A DNA stretch of 64,000 nt from Nymphaea colorata. Its lineage: Eukaryota; Streptophyta; Magnoliopsida; Nymphaeales; Nymphaeaceae. The position numbers and the translations under genes are program-made. The stretch lies in NCBI RefSeq assembly GCF_008831285.2, contig NC_045142.1, forward strand, positions 26,425,876 to 26,489,875, in the 5' to 3' direction. Every line of letters starts with the position of its first letter. The first letter of the stretch is position 1. Below are positions 36,131-47,300 of this stretch, in pieces. A model generated the notes under the pieces. It did no database searches and was not told the DNA's origin. It saw only the letters and a program-made list of their open reading frames with translations.

Positions 36131-37554
36131 TATCTCCGAAAGGGAAAATAAAAAAGCAATGCATTGAGATCATCTCTAATCGAAGTACAAACAGATATTG
36201 AAAGACAACATTGATTTCGAATCCAGAATTCGCAGTAAATATAGCACTTTAATCAAGCAGCTCGAAAAAGGAAGCAGAAACAATATAAAGTTAAACAGAA
36301 GATAGAAGTCTTCATATTGTTTGATACCCAAAAAAATTCAAAATGGTCCTTTTGAACAAGACTGTAGTTCTCGTCAGAATAAGTACAAGATTGGCAGTAA
36401 ACTCTAGGGTCCATCCTTTCTGCTGATTCCTTACAACATGGAAATCAATACCAGATTTCGCAGGCACAACCCGAAGTTAAAACTGAAAATGCTTGTAAAA
36501 GCAGAAGCAAACAATGAGCAATTCATACATAAAAAGTGGGAGCAAACAATGAGCAGTTCATACATAAAAAGTGGGAAGCAAGAGCTTAATCCTAAAAAAC
36601 CAATACAAACTAGTCTGAAACCATTATTATGTCTACTCAAGTTAGCTTTCTAGTACCATGATATCTCCTTTACTGTTCCTATCCCAACTTCGTAATCCCT
36701 CTATTCTGCCATGATCAGCCATGCTCCAGAGTAAGAATGACACTAAACAAGCAGCGGACAAAGAGGAATTGAACGGATCAATCATCAAAGTTATGAACGA
36801 AATGAAAAAATACGTTTTCCCACATCATAAACCCGTTTCATGCAGAAGCAGTACGCCCCACCAAGGGTAGTTAATTTTGCAGCAGTGCAGTTTCTCTTGG
36901 GGCCTTAGTAGTCACATGACAGAGAAATGTCTCAAGCTTACAAATGAACAAAGAAACCCAAGAAAAAGCTACCATGATGCAGTAGATAACCACTGACCAG
37001 TTTCTGCCTCTATTGGTTAGCGAAGTTGCGCCTGCGCTGCTGGAAGTGGCGGAGCCGGCAACCTCTAATCTAACCAAGAAGAGTCACCACCAAGCTTCTG
37101 TCATGTCCGCCTACCCCATGATGCCGCAGTGCGTTCCATCTATTGAACCATGCAAGTGGCTCTGGTTCTATAATAAACAGTTGGTGAACAAGGCCGCAGA
37201 GAGCACAACTGTTCAGGTTACCGGGAAATCCGTTCTAGACGGCGATGGATTTGGCCCATCACCACCTCCAAGTCGTCGGAGAACGTCGGATCCCCGATCG
37301 AAGAGAAACGAGTCGTGAACTGCTCGACTTCTGGTCGGATTTAGCATTTACTTAATTCAACTTGGACTTGGACTCGAGCTCCTTTTTCACAAGTAGATTC
37401 AAAACTGACGTTCATATCTAATCAGGTTAAACTTATGATCGAATCTTAGTGACATATGGGACTTGAATTCAATCTCAAAAGCTCTCAGTGAATCGTCAAG
37501 TGTTTCTAATTTTTAAAAGATAGTGAAGTTGTGGCTGCAGAAGATGGATGACGG
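36131..37554. other. Gene-free stretch upstream of the FAR1-like pseudogene
   Basis: Contains the 35-bp tandem duplication at 36506-36575. A moderately GC-rich segment (37000-37320) might be an old exon or promoter, but no protein match was recognised on either strand. Confidence 0.4.
36506..36575. repeat. Tandem duplication, 2 x 35 bp
   Basis: Copies 36506-36540 and 36541-36575, AGCAAACAATGAGCA...AAAAAGTGGG, with one mismatch. Confidence 0.97.
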
Positions 37555-37732
37555 CAGTGGTTAAGCCAGAACTTTCTTGTTAAGGGGCACTCTAACTACA
37601 AATTTCAGATTTGAAGGGGGCAATCATACGTAAAAAATAAAAATTAATGAGTTTTTTATATGTAAATAATTTAAATTTAGTGGTCTAGTGTGGGCAATTG
37701 CCCACTCTAGCCACAACGTGGCTCCGCCACTG
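37555..37732. mobile_element. Short hAT-like MITE with CAGTGG/CCACTG ends (178 bp)
   Basis: Begins CAGTGGTTAAGCC and ends GGCTCCGCCACTG, inverted with respect to each other. Flanks GATGACGG (37547-37554) and GATGATGG (37733-37740) match at 7 of 8. It shares the TGTGGGCAATTGCCCA core with the relic in the importin-alpha intron. Confidence 0.75.
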
Positions 37733-38756
37733 GATGATGGTCTCAATGTGAATATGAAGCTGAGTCCAGCCCCCCAATGCCAACCTGGTTGGTTCAATCC
37801 CTACAATTTTAACTGTTGGGTCAGCCCCTAGGTTGCAGGGGCCGAGACAGAAATTTTTTAACACAAGATCCAAACTACAGTTTCAAAATTTGAAAACAGG
37901 GCTAAAATAAAAAATTTTAATATATATATATATATATTAAACAAAAATCTTTTAGACTTACATATAAATTTTTAAAATTCAAAAGGGACAAGCTCAATAT
38001 AACCATGGAGCGGTCTGATGCTCACCATAATTGGAAGTAAGCAATGGAAAACGATAAAATCTTTACATTATGTCCAACGCATACGAAACAAAACCAGATT
38101 TCTTTGAGCATCATAGACATGTATTTTTTTTTCAAATTATGAACAGAACTTGTGAATCAAATGTTTTAGAACTTTGAAATGGTAAGAACTTTTCATAAAT
38201 TATAGTCCTGCAGATTGAAAAGAAGTCTACTTATAGAGAGTCAACCCATATTGTCGAATTCTGCTTCCAGTAACATCAGCATTAAGAATCATTAACTGTA
38301 GAGATAACTCATTTTCTTTTGAGTAAAGCAACGTGACAAGAAAGTAGGCCCATGAGAAACGATTGCATAGATGAAGGACTACCACACATCAATAACGTTG
38401 AGAAAATGCAATAGGGCAAGGGAGCAAAGTGGAATATATATATAATATATATAGCGAGTGGACGATTACTCTATGTATTTAGAGTCAATTAGTAATTTAA
38501 CCAAAGTCATCCCTTTAAAGCATATGAATGATTGAGAGAAAAAAAAAAGTATAAACTAATATTAAATGATGAAAATACCCATCACTTATTTTACTCGTCT
38601 ATCATTTACTCGTCTATCATATTGAATTGAACGGTACAGATTAGTTGATTGCGTGATTTTAAAAAATTAGAGTTACCATTCAATATATATATATATATAT
38701 ATATTCTAGGACTTTTTCTACAATATGAAACATTCAAATTTGATTAAGAAATATCC

Positions 38757-39724
38757 CATTCATTTGGCCGTATGTAAGTGTCACAGCGCTAGGTCACGTG
38801 AGACACGTGCCAGAAAAGGACCACCGACGGTCAGATAGCCAAACGCAAATGAATGGCATTTATTGATTAAATTCCTTTTCACAAGCCAAAGCTGAATATT
38901 CTTTATAGAAAGACAAAAAAATGTAAAAATGAAGAATAATTTAATTAGTTCATGATTATCTCTGTAAGTGTATTAAAGCCCCTTAAAAAGCTCATATGCA
39001 TATCAATGGTGTGGTGTCCATATATGCTGCTTTAATAACATTGAAATATCATCCGACTTCACCTTTTACGGCTCTTAATTTCAAATCATTGAATAGATAC
39101 CAGTCCGTACTCATACACTCTATCTACCTACGGAGGTATAATTAAGGAGGTGTTTGGTAGCTAGAAATTTGATTACAAAATTAAAATTTTAGAAACAAAA
39201 TTCTACCTCAAAGTAGAATTGGTATGAAAATTTCAATTCTAGTTTCTCTTTGTGTTTTGATAATCTAGAATTTTGATTCTAAAATTGAAAATAACTTATT
39301 TGATAAAACATGAATCAAAACTGTAGGATTGATGAATTAACATGTAATCGTAAGGAGACATGAAAAAATATCTAAAATTCTGAGAAATCATAATGGTAGT
39401 AGAATCACAATTCCAATGAAGCAGTAATTCGGGAATCAAAACTTTTTTGTTTGGTAATACAATTCTCATTTGGCCGTATCTATCCAAGCATCCGCGCTAG
39501 GGCGGGTCACGTGAGACACGTGCCCGGAAAGGACCACCGACGATCAGGTAGCCAAATGCAAATAAATGGCATTTATTGATTAAATTCCTTTTCACAAGCC
39601 AAAGCTGAGTATTCTTTATACAAAGTAAAAAAAAAAAAATGTAAATATGAAGAGTAATTTAATTAGTTCATGATTATCTGTAAGTGTATTAAACCCCCTT
39701 AAAAAGCTCATATGCATGTCGATG
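38757..39724. repeat. Direct repeat pair (about 245 bp each) with double G-box
   Basis: 38757-39010 and 39473-39724 align over nearly their whole length, from TTTGGCCGTAT to AAAAAGCTCATATGCAT, with substitutions and short indels. Each copy contains two CACGTG G-boxes three bases apart (38795-38800 and 38804-38809; 39508-39513 and 39517-39522). About 460 bp of unrelated AT-rich sequence separates them. Because no primer-binding site follows the left copy, I do not call these LTRs. Confidence 0.8.
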
Positions 39725-40414
39725 TTTACTTACTAGAAAAAGTATATCATATTATATCATTATAACGTGCATAATGATCTTTTTTCAGATCTTTTCTAGT
39801 CCTTCACGCTCTCTCAGGTCTATCACCCCTAACCGGACGGGTTTTGTGACATTTGGTAGTGTAAAATGGATCTGAATTGTTATCAGACTTGGACTTAGTA
39901 TGAGGAATTTGGATCTTAGCTCTGTTGTTGTATTTTTAATCCTCTAATTTCTTCTTCTATGACCAAAAACAGCACTCTCTCATACCATCAACTCCATAAT
40001 TTATAATTCCTTTTCAGAAAGAAATAAAGAAGAAGAAGAAGCAAAGGTTTGCTCGTGTTTGATTACATCTGACAAATTTACATGAAGACAGTTACATCAT
40101 ACATGATCTCAGTTCCGATCTGATTCCAAATCCTGCAGATTCTGAGATCCCACAAACTTTAAAAAATGTTGTTCAGAGGTAAGCACTTGTATGAGATATA
40201 TAATCACATCTTACACATGCCAAAGATTAATTGTCTAAGGAAAACCCAGAAATTCTAATCTCATGAATGACATTTCTGTTCATTGGGATTTTTCTTTTTT
40301 TCAGCAGAACGGTTTGTTACTATGGTTGATATCAGTTGATTGCATGATAAGCATGAAGAGATCTAACCTACCCAAACTCATGACCAACCTAACCAAGTCT
40401 TTGCACACCTTTTT

Positions 40415-40504
40415 GTGTGTGTGTGTGTGTGTGTGTTTGCATGCATGCACACTTTTACATAACATGTGTGCGACCACATGCATGCATATGTGTGTGTGTG
40501 TGTG
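40415..40504. repeat. (GT)n microsatellite cluster
   Basis: TG runs at 40415-40436 and 40490-40504, with alternating CATGCATG sequence between them. Confidence 0.95.
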
Positions 40505-41253
40505 CATGTTTATATGCATATAAACATGTATCATGACATGTATGTGTATGTGAGTACAGATGCATGTAGTACATAATAGGGTTCTTTATTTTTGTACGAA
40601 GCATGCACCAATCGTTCTCATGTATGTACATCATGAGGACAAGAATTCCATCTCACCTACCTTCCTGTTTCAAAGTGACTGTAACAAGAATGGCCATGGA
40701 TGTTTACCGCTGGTAAATTTATCCAAACACATTAACTGTGGCCGTGTTTGAGTGCGACTCGTCCGCTCCTCTTGAGATAAGTCCACATGAAAGCAGCGAA
40801 CGGAGCCCAATTTGGACTTGTAGAAAATTTTTACCTAATCCAAATGATAAACTTAAAGAATCAAACACATGGAAATGTGTAATCCAAAAGATGAATACAA
40901 AACAGTCGCATCCTTAGGAGTGCAACTGGTCGTCCTGGGCTTGGAAAACCCACCATCAAGTTGAGAGACTTTGTCGCTTGCCCGATGTTGAAACCCCGAA
41001 GGCTACTTCTTTGCTTTGGTCCCAAGAACACGGCAGACGTTGACAATAGCAAGTGATTAGTGCCTATAAAACTTAAACTAGTGATTGGCTGCCTATCCGC
41101 CACTGGCCCGTTTATAAATCAAACACGATAAATTTTTCCCACTTACTATTCTAATTCACTTTTACTAAAATGTACTGGCGATATTTAGTGAATTAAAGAG
41201 ATTTAATAATAAAGAGACAACCAGCAAAACAAAGTAAAGAACTTGGGCACATG

Positions 41254-41417
41254 GAGGGGCTGAGCCAAAAATTTTTAAGGTTGAATTAAACTTTCTAAAT
41301 TTTGACATAGACTGAAATATCATTTTTTTTAAATTTTTATATAGAACAAGTAAAATTTTCTAAAATTTACATGTAAATTAAAAAAAAAATGAAGAAGTCC
41401 TTGGGGCTTCGCCCCTA
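41254..41417. mobile_element. Short hAT-like MITE, AT-rich family (164 bp)
   Basis: Starts GAGGGGCTGAGCC and ends GGCTTCGCCCCTA. The interior carries TTTCTAAATTTTGACATA and TTTTCTAAAATTTACATG, as in its relatives. Flanks GGCACATG (41246-41253) and GGCACACG (41418-41425) match at 7 of 8. Confidence 0.75.
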
Positions 41418-44400
41418 GGCACACGTTCAAATTCAAAAGCTTTAGCTTGATTGCTGACATTAAAAATTTGAAAGAGACTCAATCGAAAAGCAGCAATTAC
41501 AGAGAGAAATTTGCCCAATGACAAATGGGCGCGGTCTTTCACTTGTACTTTGGCTCAATAAGCTGAGAGATAAATTATCATTGAAATACCAACAACAGTT
41601 TTCTATTATTTTTCTTACCAGGACAAATTTCGTAGCAAACTCTCTGACATGTGGGGTCAGAACTTGTTTTCCAGATTTATCTGACATGGGAAAAATTTTC
41701 CGGATCCTCATGTTAGAAAAGGGTGAGGAAATGACCTGGTTGTACCAAATATGTACTCTTAAACCAGGAACCACTAAAACTGTGCCCTACGCCCACAGGA
41801 TAGCGGAGTCTGATACCCCTCACATGTGTTGTTTGTCTGGACAAAATATATCCTAAACGGAGAAGGATTTGATATATATATATATATATATGAGGATCTA
41901 AATCATCCGATGATTAAAAATTAAAAAGTTATTAGGATATTATCATAAACCATTATTACATCATAAATCATTTTTATTGTTGTAATGATTATTTTTATTG
42001 ACAATTTTTTTATTTTTATCCGTCTAGTATATGGTAGATTTGAACACTCATGTATGCGTGTGTATATATATATATATAAACATCACCATCTAGATCAACC
42101 CGTATAGTTGACATCAGTATTTTTATCTAAAATCTAGACACCAAACTCGGTCAGAGATCCAGGATTTGACACCAGATAACGGGTCAAATTTTAATTTTTT
42201 AACTTCAATTTCTTGATTACGACCAATTAAAATAAAAATATAAATTTCTTAAAATATGCATTTTAAGACCGACATACTCGTGAACAAGTGAGGATAGGCT
42301 CAGTTCTTTTGGGACCGGCTCTGGTCGAGCTTGGCCCTGTCGGTTGGCCCAAATTTAAACAGGCCAGGCCTGGCCCGGACCCCGCCCTTGTGCAGACGTA
42401 GCCAAAACCAGTTTTGATAAATTTATCAATATGAAGATGCAGTTAGTATCAATTATCTACCAATAAGGATTAGTAACTAAGATGAACTTATGGGGATACA
42501 AACAACTTGCATCGTAAGCTACCAACTAAATAAATCGCATGCATAAGTCAATGGGCTTTGTTAAAGTTGGCCAAAGTTGTTCCTTCCACTGTTTCTGAAA
42601 AGTCTCTCATCTTCATGAATTTTTTAATTGTTGAAGAGAAGAAATTGTCAAGTTATGGACTGCACATTCCCAAGCTGTGGCTGGTAAACCATTGAAAGGA
42701 AGCCCCCAAATAGATCCTACAACTTATGACATCCTGCCCACTTGATTACAGTTTACAAGTTGTCTTTACGACTTTGTGATCCATCTTCAGGATCAGTGAG
42801 CTTGTGTTTTTCCGGTCACGTCATGGTTGCATCAGGTTGGTAGCTCAATATAATCAAATACTTTTTTATACTTAACTTGATGCAACACACTAACTTATAT
42901 ATGTATAAAGAGACAAGAGAGTCAGCCATGCCTCTTATTTTATGTTGCTTTCTCGAGCACAATCATTGCTGTTTTTTATAACTCTAACTGATATAAATGA
43001 ATGAAAGAGGTTAGAATTTATAGAACTTTTAAAAAAGCCATGCAAGGTAAATGTCATAAGTTTTTAAAATTTTCATAGCTGTAGTTTGTTCAACTCTTAA
43101 AATCTAATCTAGACAGCAAACTCAATAATTTCTTTTTCATTCTTATATTTTTCATATGTTCTGCAATCTATCTATATGGTCAGACATATGAAAGCCAGCT
43201 TCAAACACCCAGAGGCATGTACAGGAGACATATTTGAGGAGGCACAACATGAGAATCCTGTATATATAGATTTACCAGAATTACTGCCTGGCAGAGTGCT
43301 TTGTCTGATGCGATAGTTGGACAATGATAGATAGGATAGTAATTGGTACTGTGGTCCATTTTTCTCTAAGCATTTGGAGGGAGGAGGACAAAGGACATGC
43401 TCTAGCACTATCAGGTACAGCCAGAAACCAAGAATGGCCCACAAAACATTTAGAAACCCAAGGCAAGCAAGCCCACCACAAACATCCATATCATACAACT
43501 TCTTGGGTGGCACTACCATAGATAGAGTGAGTAGTTAACCATGTCTGCTGTAACTGGTTTCTAGTCTCTTACTCATCAATAAAATGTAGAAGCATTTGGA
43601 TTCCATACACAACAAGTTGAAAGAGAAAGATCCAAAGAGAGAAAGAGAAAAGAGAGGTGAACTAGAGGACAGTGACTCACAGGAATAACCATGTTCTCTC
43701 AGACAGTAACCAAAATTGAAGTAGAAAAGTAGACTCGACAAGAATAACCATGTGATCTGGGGATTAATACACAGTGACATCTCTTGGCCATACCATGTAT
43801 ATGTATATGTGTACACATGTGTGATGAAAAAGGGTTTCTATGAGCATCTATTGAAGCTTATTCTAGATAATAGAGAATCAAACTTAAAACTCGGATCTGA
43901 TTGGCCCAGTTATGTAGACAAAACAAGTTCAAGCCGAGCAACCGAGTCAATCCAGGTGAGGGATGGGCTCAGATTGGCGCGGCTAATCATCTGCTTTTAG
44001 TATCATAAAGAACAAGAATGAGCTTTTCCACATCAATTAGGCCCAACCCAGTGGGTCTAAGCCTAGCCCAACAAGGACAAGCAAGCTGACAAACAAACTT
44101 CAAAGACAAATGACATTCTTGTGGAACACACTTTAACTGTGAGAGAACAACAAATCAGAGACATAAAAAATTCCAGCCAGTGAACTCTAGAAAGCTCTAA
44201 AAAGAGGAAAAAAGTTTATTACACCATGATCAATGATTAAAGGGGCTTGAAATATCAAACCCCAAGCAGCATGCAATTCCTTTTGATCCTTCTTTTTTCT
44301 TCTGCTTTCTCTTTTAAGACCTTTTGACATGTGTGGCAGAATGGTACCAGCCAATGGAGAGACCCATCCATCCCTCACCATTCACATAAATCACTATCTT

Positions 44401-45442
44401 ATTCCTTCCTCCTTGCCCCCCCTTTATAAAGAAACCCACATCATTAAGAAAAGGGCCCAATATAAAACACTCTTGAATTATTAGTGCCTAGCTGTAAGGC
44501 CATCTGGCTGGTGGATTGTCACCCTCAATAATCTGAGACTTTGTAGCTTTTTCCATACCGAGAAAAAGAGGGGAAAAAAAGTAGGATCCATTTTTCTTGT
44601 GATACTTTTGATAACAAAAAGAATCTGTATACTAAAATACATCAACCGACATCTGTAACATTAGTACCTTGCAGCAAATCTAACACCATAAAATTGCTTC
44701 GTATAATCCATTCCTACATATATACTACTCCCAATCATGTTTCTAGTGGAAAAATACGATTCTTTGGGATCAAATATTTAGGAGTGTTTTTAAGCATTCA
44801 TAAGAATGAATTTTTATCCACATCATAATGAAATAATTTACCTATCAGTTCTCACAAAAGTAATCATTTAACTCATATTCGCAGCTTTATATACATCCCA
44901 CTTTTGAGAAATTTAGAGAATAAAAACTAAAAAGAAAACAAACGTTGGATGCTCTGGACCAACGAGGCCCACCATGAATTGGCATCTGGCCTGTTAATCT
45001 TTACACGCTGAACGAGAGAACGAGAATTGATGAATGTTTTCGAATTTACAGGAATAACGATAGAAAGGAAAGAGAAATGAAAGAATCCAACCACCGGCCA
45101 CATCCTGCCTGACGGAGGAGGTTTTAGAAAGAGAAGGAAAAGTTAGATGAAAAAGAAAAGATGTATCCGTGTATCAATTTTCTGTACGTTTATTTTCACA
45201 AACGAATTTACCCATAAATCGGCATGGTAACAACAGACTACAAGAGAAATGTAATTATATAATCCCAACAAAAATATGAAAGAAGAACAACGAGAATCAA
45301 CAGCAATTAATCCAAAAAACTGAAAAATAAGAAGAAAAATGGAAGAAGAAAGAGATAACGGACCACGAACTGGCCCCCTTGTCCGGCGGCTGCACGCCGG
45401 AAACGGCCACTGTGGAAAGGTTTCCCTTTTTCGCGACTGGCA
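41418..45442. other. Gene-free stretch downstream of the GATL gene
   Basis: AT-rich; small AT microsatellites at 41872 and 42064, and a GGCCAGGCCTGGCCC phrase at about 42362 from a degenerate repeat. The last few hundred bases are probably the 3' UTR of the minus-strand GATL gene. A small minus-strand frame at 43172-43519 is discussed as a finding but not called a gene. Confidence 0.5.
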
Positions 45443-46549
45443 CTAGGAGGAGGCAGAGGCGGAGGAGGAAGAAGGGTCATAGAGGTCGTAAGGAGCCCAG
45501 AGCGAGTCAAGAGGGCACGGGCGGTTGGAGTCGAGCCGGTTCCAAGGCTTGCCGCTCCCACTCCAGTGGAGCAGACTAACCGGACCGGGATGCAGATCTC
45601 GGCAGCTTCCCCGGACGTTGTCGCCGCCGAGGCCGTGCTGGTTCCACCGGTGGTCGATCGGCTGCACTTTCCCGGCGAAGACGAGGAGGAAGGGCGGAAG
45701 TGAACCAAGCTCGTAGATCCGCCGCGCCTTCTGAACCTCCATCCATCGCTCTAGCTGCCGCGTGTAGCCGAACCTCCGCCATCGCTCAAGGTCGATCACC
45801 ATTACCCCCGTATTGAAGTAGCAGGGCTTCCTCCCTCGGAACGTGTGGAATAGCCGCTCGTCGGTCCAGAAACCGCTTGTGAAGTATTTCGTAAAATTCG
45901 CGTGGCAATATTCCGGCGCTCCGATGGTCCTCGACCCCAGCTTGGTGCCCCACAGCTTCGCTATGTCATCGACGACGACGACGTCCGAGTCGAGAGAGAT
46001 GACCCGCCGGACGCAGGGCTCGAGCAGGTCGCCGAGGTAGTTCCGGGCGAAGTTGAGCGGCTGCTCGAGCGCCGACCGGACCGACGACGAGATGAGCCCA
46101 CGGACGACATCGGGATCGAAGAAGTAGAATTTGAATCTCAAAAGGGGGAAGGTGGAACGGAGGAGGAGCTCGAAATAGGAGGCCGCCGGGTCGGAGACAA
46201 GGAAGTGAAAGAAAACGTTTTCCGGGCAGACCGAATGCCGCAAAACGGAGTGAACGGCGGCCATCGATCCCCGAAGATACTCGGCGTCGAGCGTGATCGC
46301 GACGTGCACCAGCGACGGGTCACAAACGGTCGCCGCGCCTCGCGCCGGCCGCGCACATTCCGCGGCATTGCGGAACGCCCGCGCCTTGCGAAAGGCGAAG
46401 TGGTTCCCCGCGGCGAGGGCCTGGGGCAAGGGCTGTAGGAGGACTTCTCGGGACGCCTCGGCAGGAGGGACGGACGGCAAAGGAGGGAAGAGGACGATCA
46501 TGACCATGGCCAACGAGGCGAAACCGGAGAGCTTCGCGAACCAGAGCAT
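45443..46549 (-). CDS. Galacturonosyltransferase-like (GATL) GT8 family protein
   Basis: Intronless, 368 residues. Short N-terminal tail, then a hydrophobic segment (about 9-28) acting as Golgi signal-anchor or signal peptide, then a GT8 catalytic domain. The nucleotide-sugar/metal site is visible as [10 protein letters not shown] (Asp187-Ser-Asp189), with [35 protein letters not shown] and the C-terminal [11 protein letters not shown] (326-336), all typical of GATL proteins. GATLs act in the Golgi on pectin or xylan synthesis; the exact acceptor is not predictable. Family length (about 340-390) fits. I chose the ATG at 46549, which places the hydrophobic segment at the N terminus; the frame extends 44 codons further to an ATG at 46681 that would bury it. 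GC content is very high compared with the flanks. The GATL subtype is not assigned. Confidence 0.93.
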   Translation of the reverse strand: MLWFAKLSGFASLAMVMIVLFPPLPSVPPAEASREVLLQPLPQALAAGNHFAFRKARAFRNAAECARPARGAATVCDPSLVHVAITLDAEYLRGSMAAVHSVLRHSVCPENVFFHFLVSDPAASYFELLLRSTFPLLRFKFYFFDPDVVRGLISSSVRSALEQPLNFARNYLGDLLEPCVRRVISLDSDVVVVDDIAKLWGTKLGSRTIGAPEYCHANFTKYFTSGFWTDERLFHTFRGRKPCYFNTGVMVIDLERWRRFGYTRQLERWMEVQKARRIYELGSLPPFLLVFAGKVQPIDHRWNQHGLGGDNVRGSCRDLHPGPVSLLHWSGSGKPWNRLDSNRPCPLDSLWAPYDLYDPSSSSASASS

Positions 46550-47300
46550 TTTTCGTCGAGTTTTCCGGTGACTGCCGGCCGGGTAGCCGATGTACCTGAG
46601 ATTGATGAGCAGGTGGAGGATGATGAGCACCGGCTTGAGGTCCGCCAGCCTCTGGTCTTTCTGGACCCTCCAGATTTTCATCTACGGCCAAGATTCTTCC
46701 GCCGTTGCCCTGTCGAGCTCAGGCGCCCAACGGCTCCTTCTCCTCCGTCTTCTCCCCACAAGGAAATGGAAACAGCAACTCCGGCATTGGCTGTAGACTT
46801 CTGACGACGCCCATGGACGGCCGAGATGCCCAATGGGAGTCCAATCGACGCCTCTCCCACCGCTCCCTCGACGGCCAGTTCAGACGATGGTGGTGGTGCT
46901 GGTGGCCGGAAAGAGAGAGAGAGAGAGAGAAAGGCGTGAGATCAACTCATTTCTCTATTTTCCTCCATAAAAAACCACTTCGACGCCTACAAAGATTTTT
47001 TTTTTTTCCTGGTTGAATTTATTATTTTATTTTTCTAGAGAGAGAAAAAGTCATAGAGAAAAAAAGAACGCGTACACACAGCGTTGAGGAATAATCCTCT
47101 TCTCTCGAGCCTTGACATCAAAAAAAAATCCCTTTTTAAGAAAAATGCGGAAAAAGAAATAAGTTTTATTTTTCCTCGTGCTGCCCGTATTTTTGTCATA
47201 ATTTTCAGTGATCTCCTAATTTTGAAAAATCCATTTTTTCGTGCTCTTAAATATTTGGTTTAAAGTTATATTCATACACGTTATAATTCAAAATATAACT
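46550..47300. other. GATL leader and promoter region
   Basis: GC-rich probable 5' UTR to about 46900, a short GA microsatellite (46911-46931), then an AT-rich upstream region. No other gene seen. Confidence 0.45.
46911..46931. repeat. (GA)n microsatellite
   Basis: About ten GA units upstream of the GATL gene, possibly in its 5' UTR or promoter. Confidence 0.9.

Larger units (their letters stand above)
37733..41253. other. Gene-free, repeat-rich stretch
   Basis: Holds a degenerate MITE-like segment (about 37840-38000), small AT microsatellites (37921, 38686), the duplicated double G-box segment (38757-39724) and GT microsatellites. No gene recognised. Confidence 0.5.

Noticed and set aside
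38757-39724. The 245-bp repeat pair as LTRs of a miniature retrotransposon (TRIM)
   Set aside because: No tRNA primer-binding site after the left copy, no polypurine tract before the right copy, and no clean TG..CA borders or target duplication.
40263-40534. Overlapping frames on both strands at a GT repeat
   Set aside because: Both translations are driven by the microsatellite (CVCVCV / HTHTHT).
45902-46438. Long plus-strand reading frame opposite the GATL gene
   Set aside because: It is a mirror of the GC-rich GATL coding strand, Arg/Glu-rich without domain or splice context; the minus-strand GT8 motifs are decisive.
46550-46681. 44-residue N-terminal extension of the GATL protein
   Set aside because: It would bury the hydrophobic anchor and exceed usual GATL length; more likely leader sequence.
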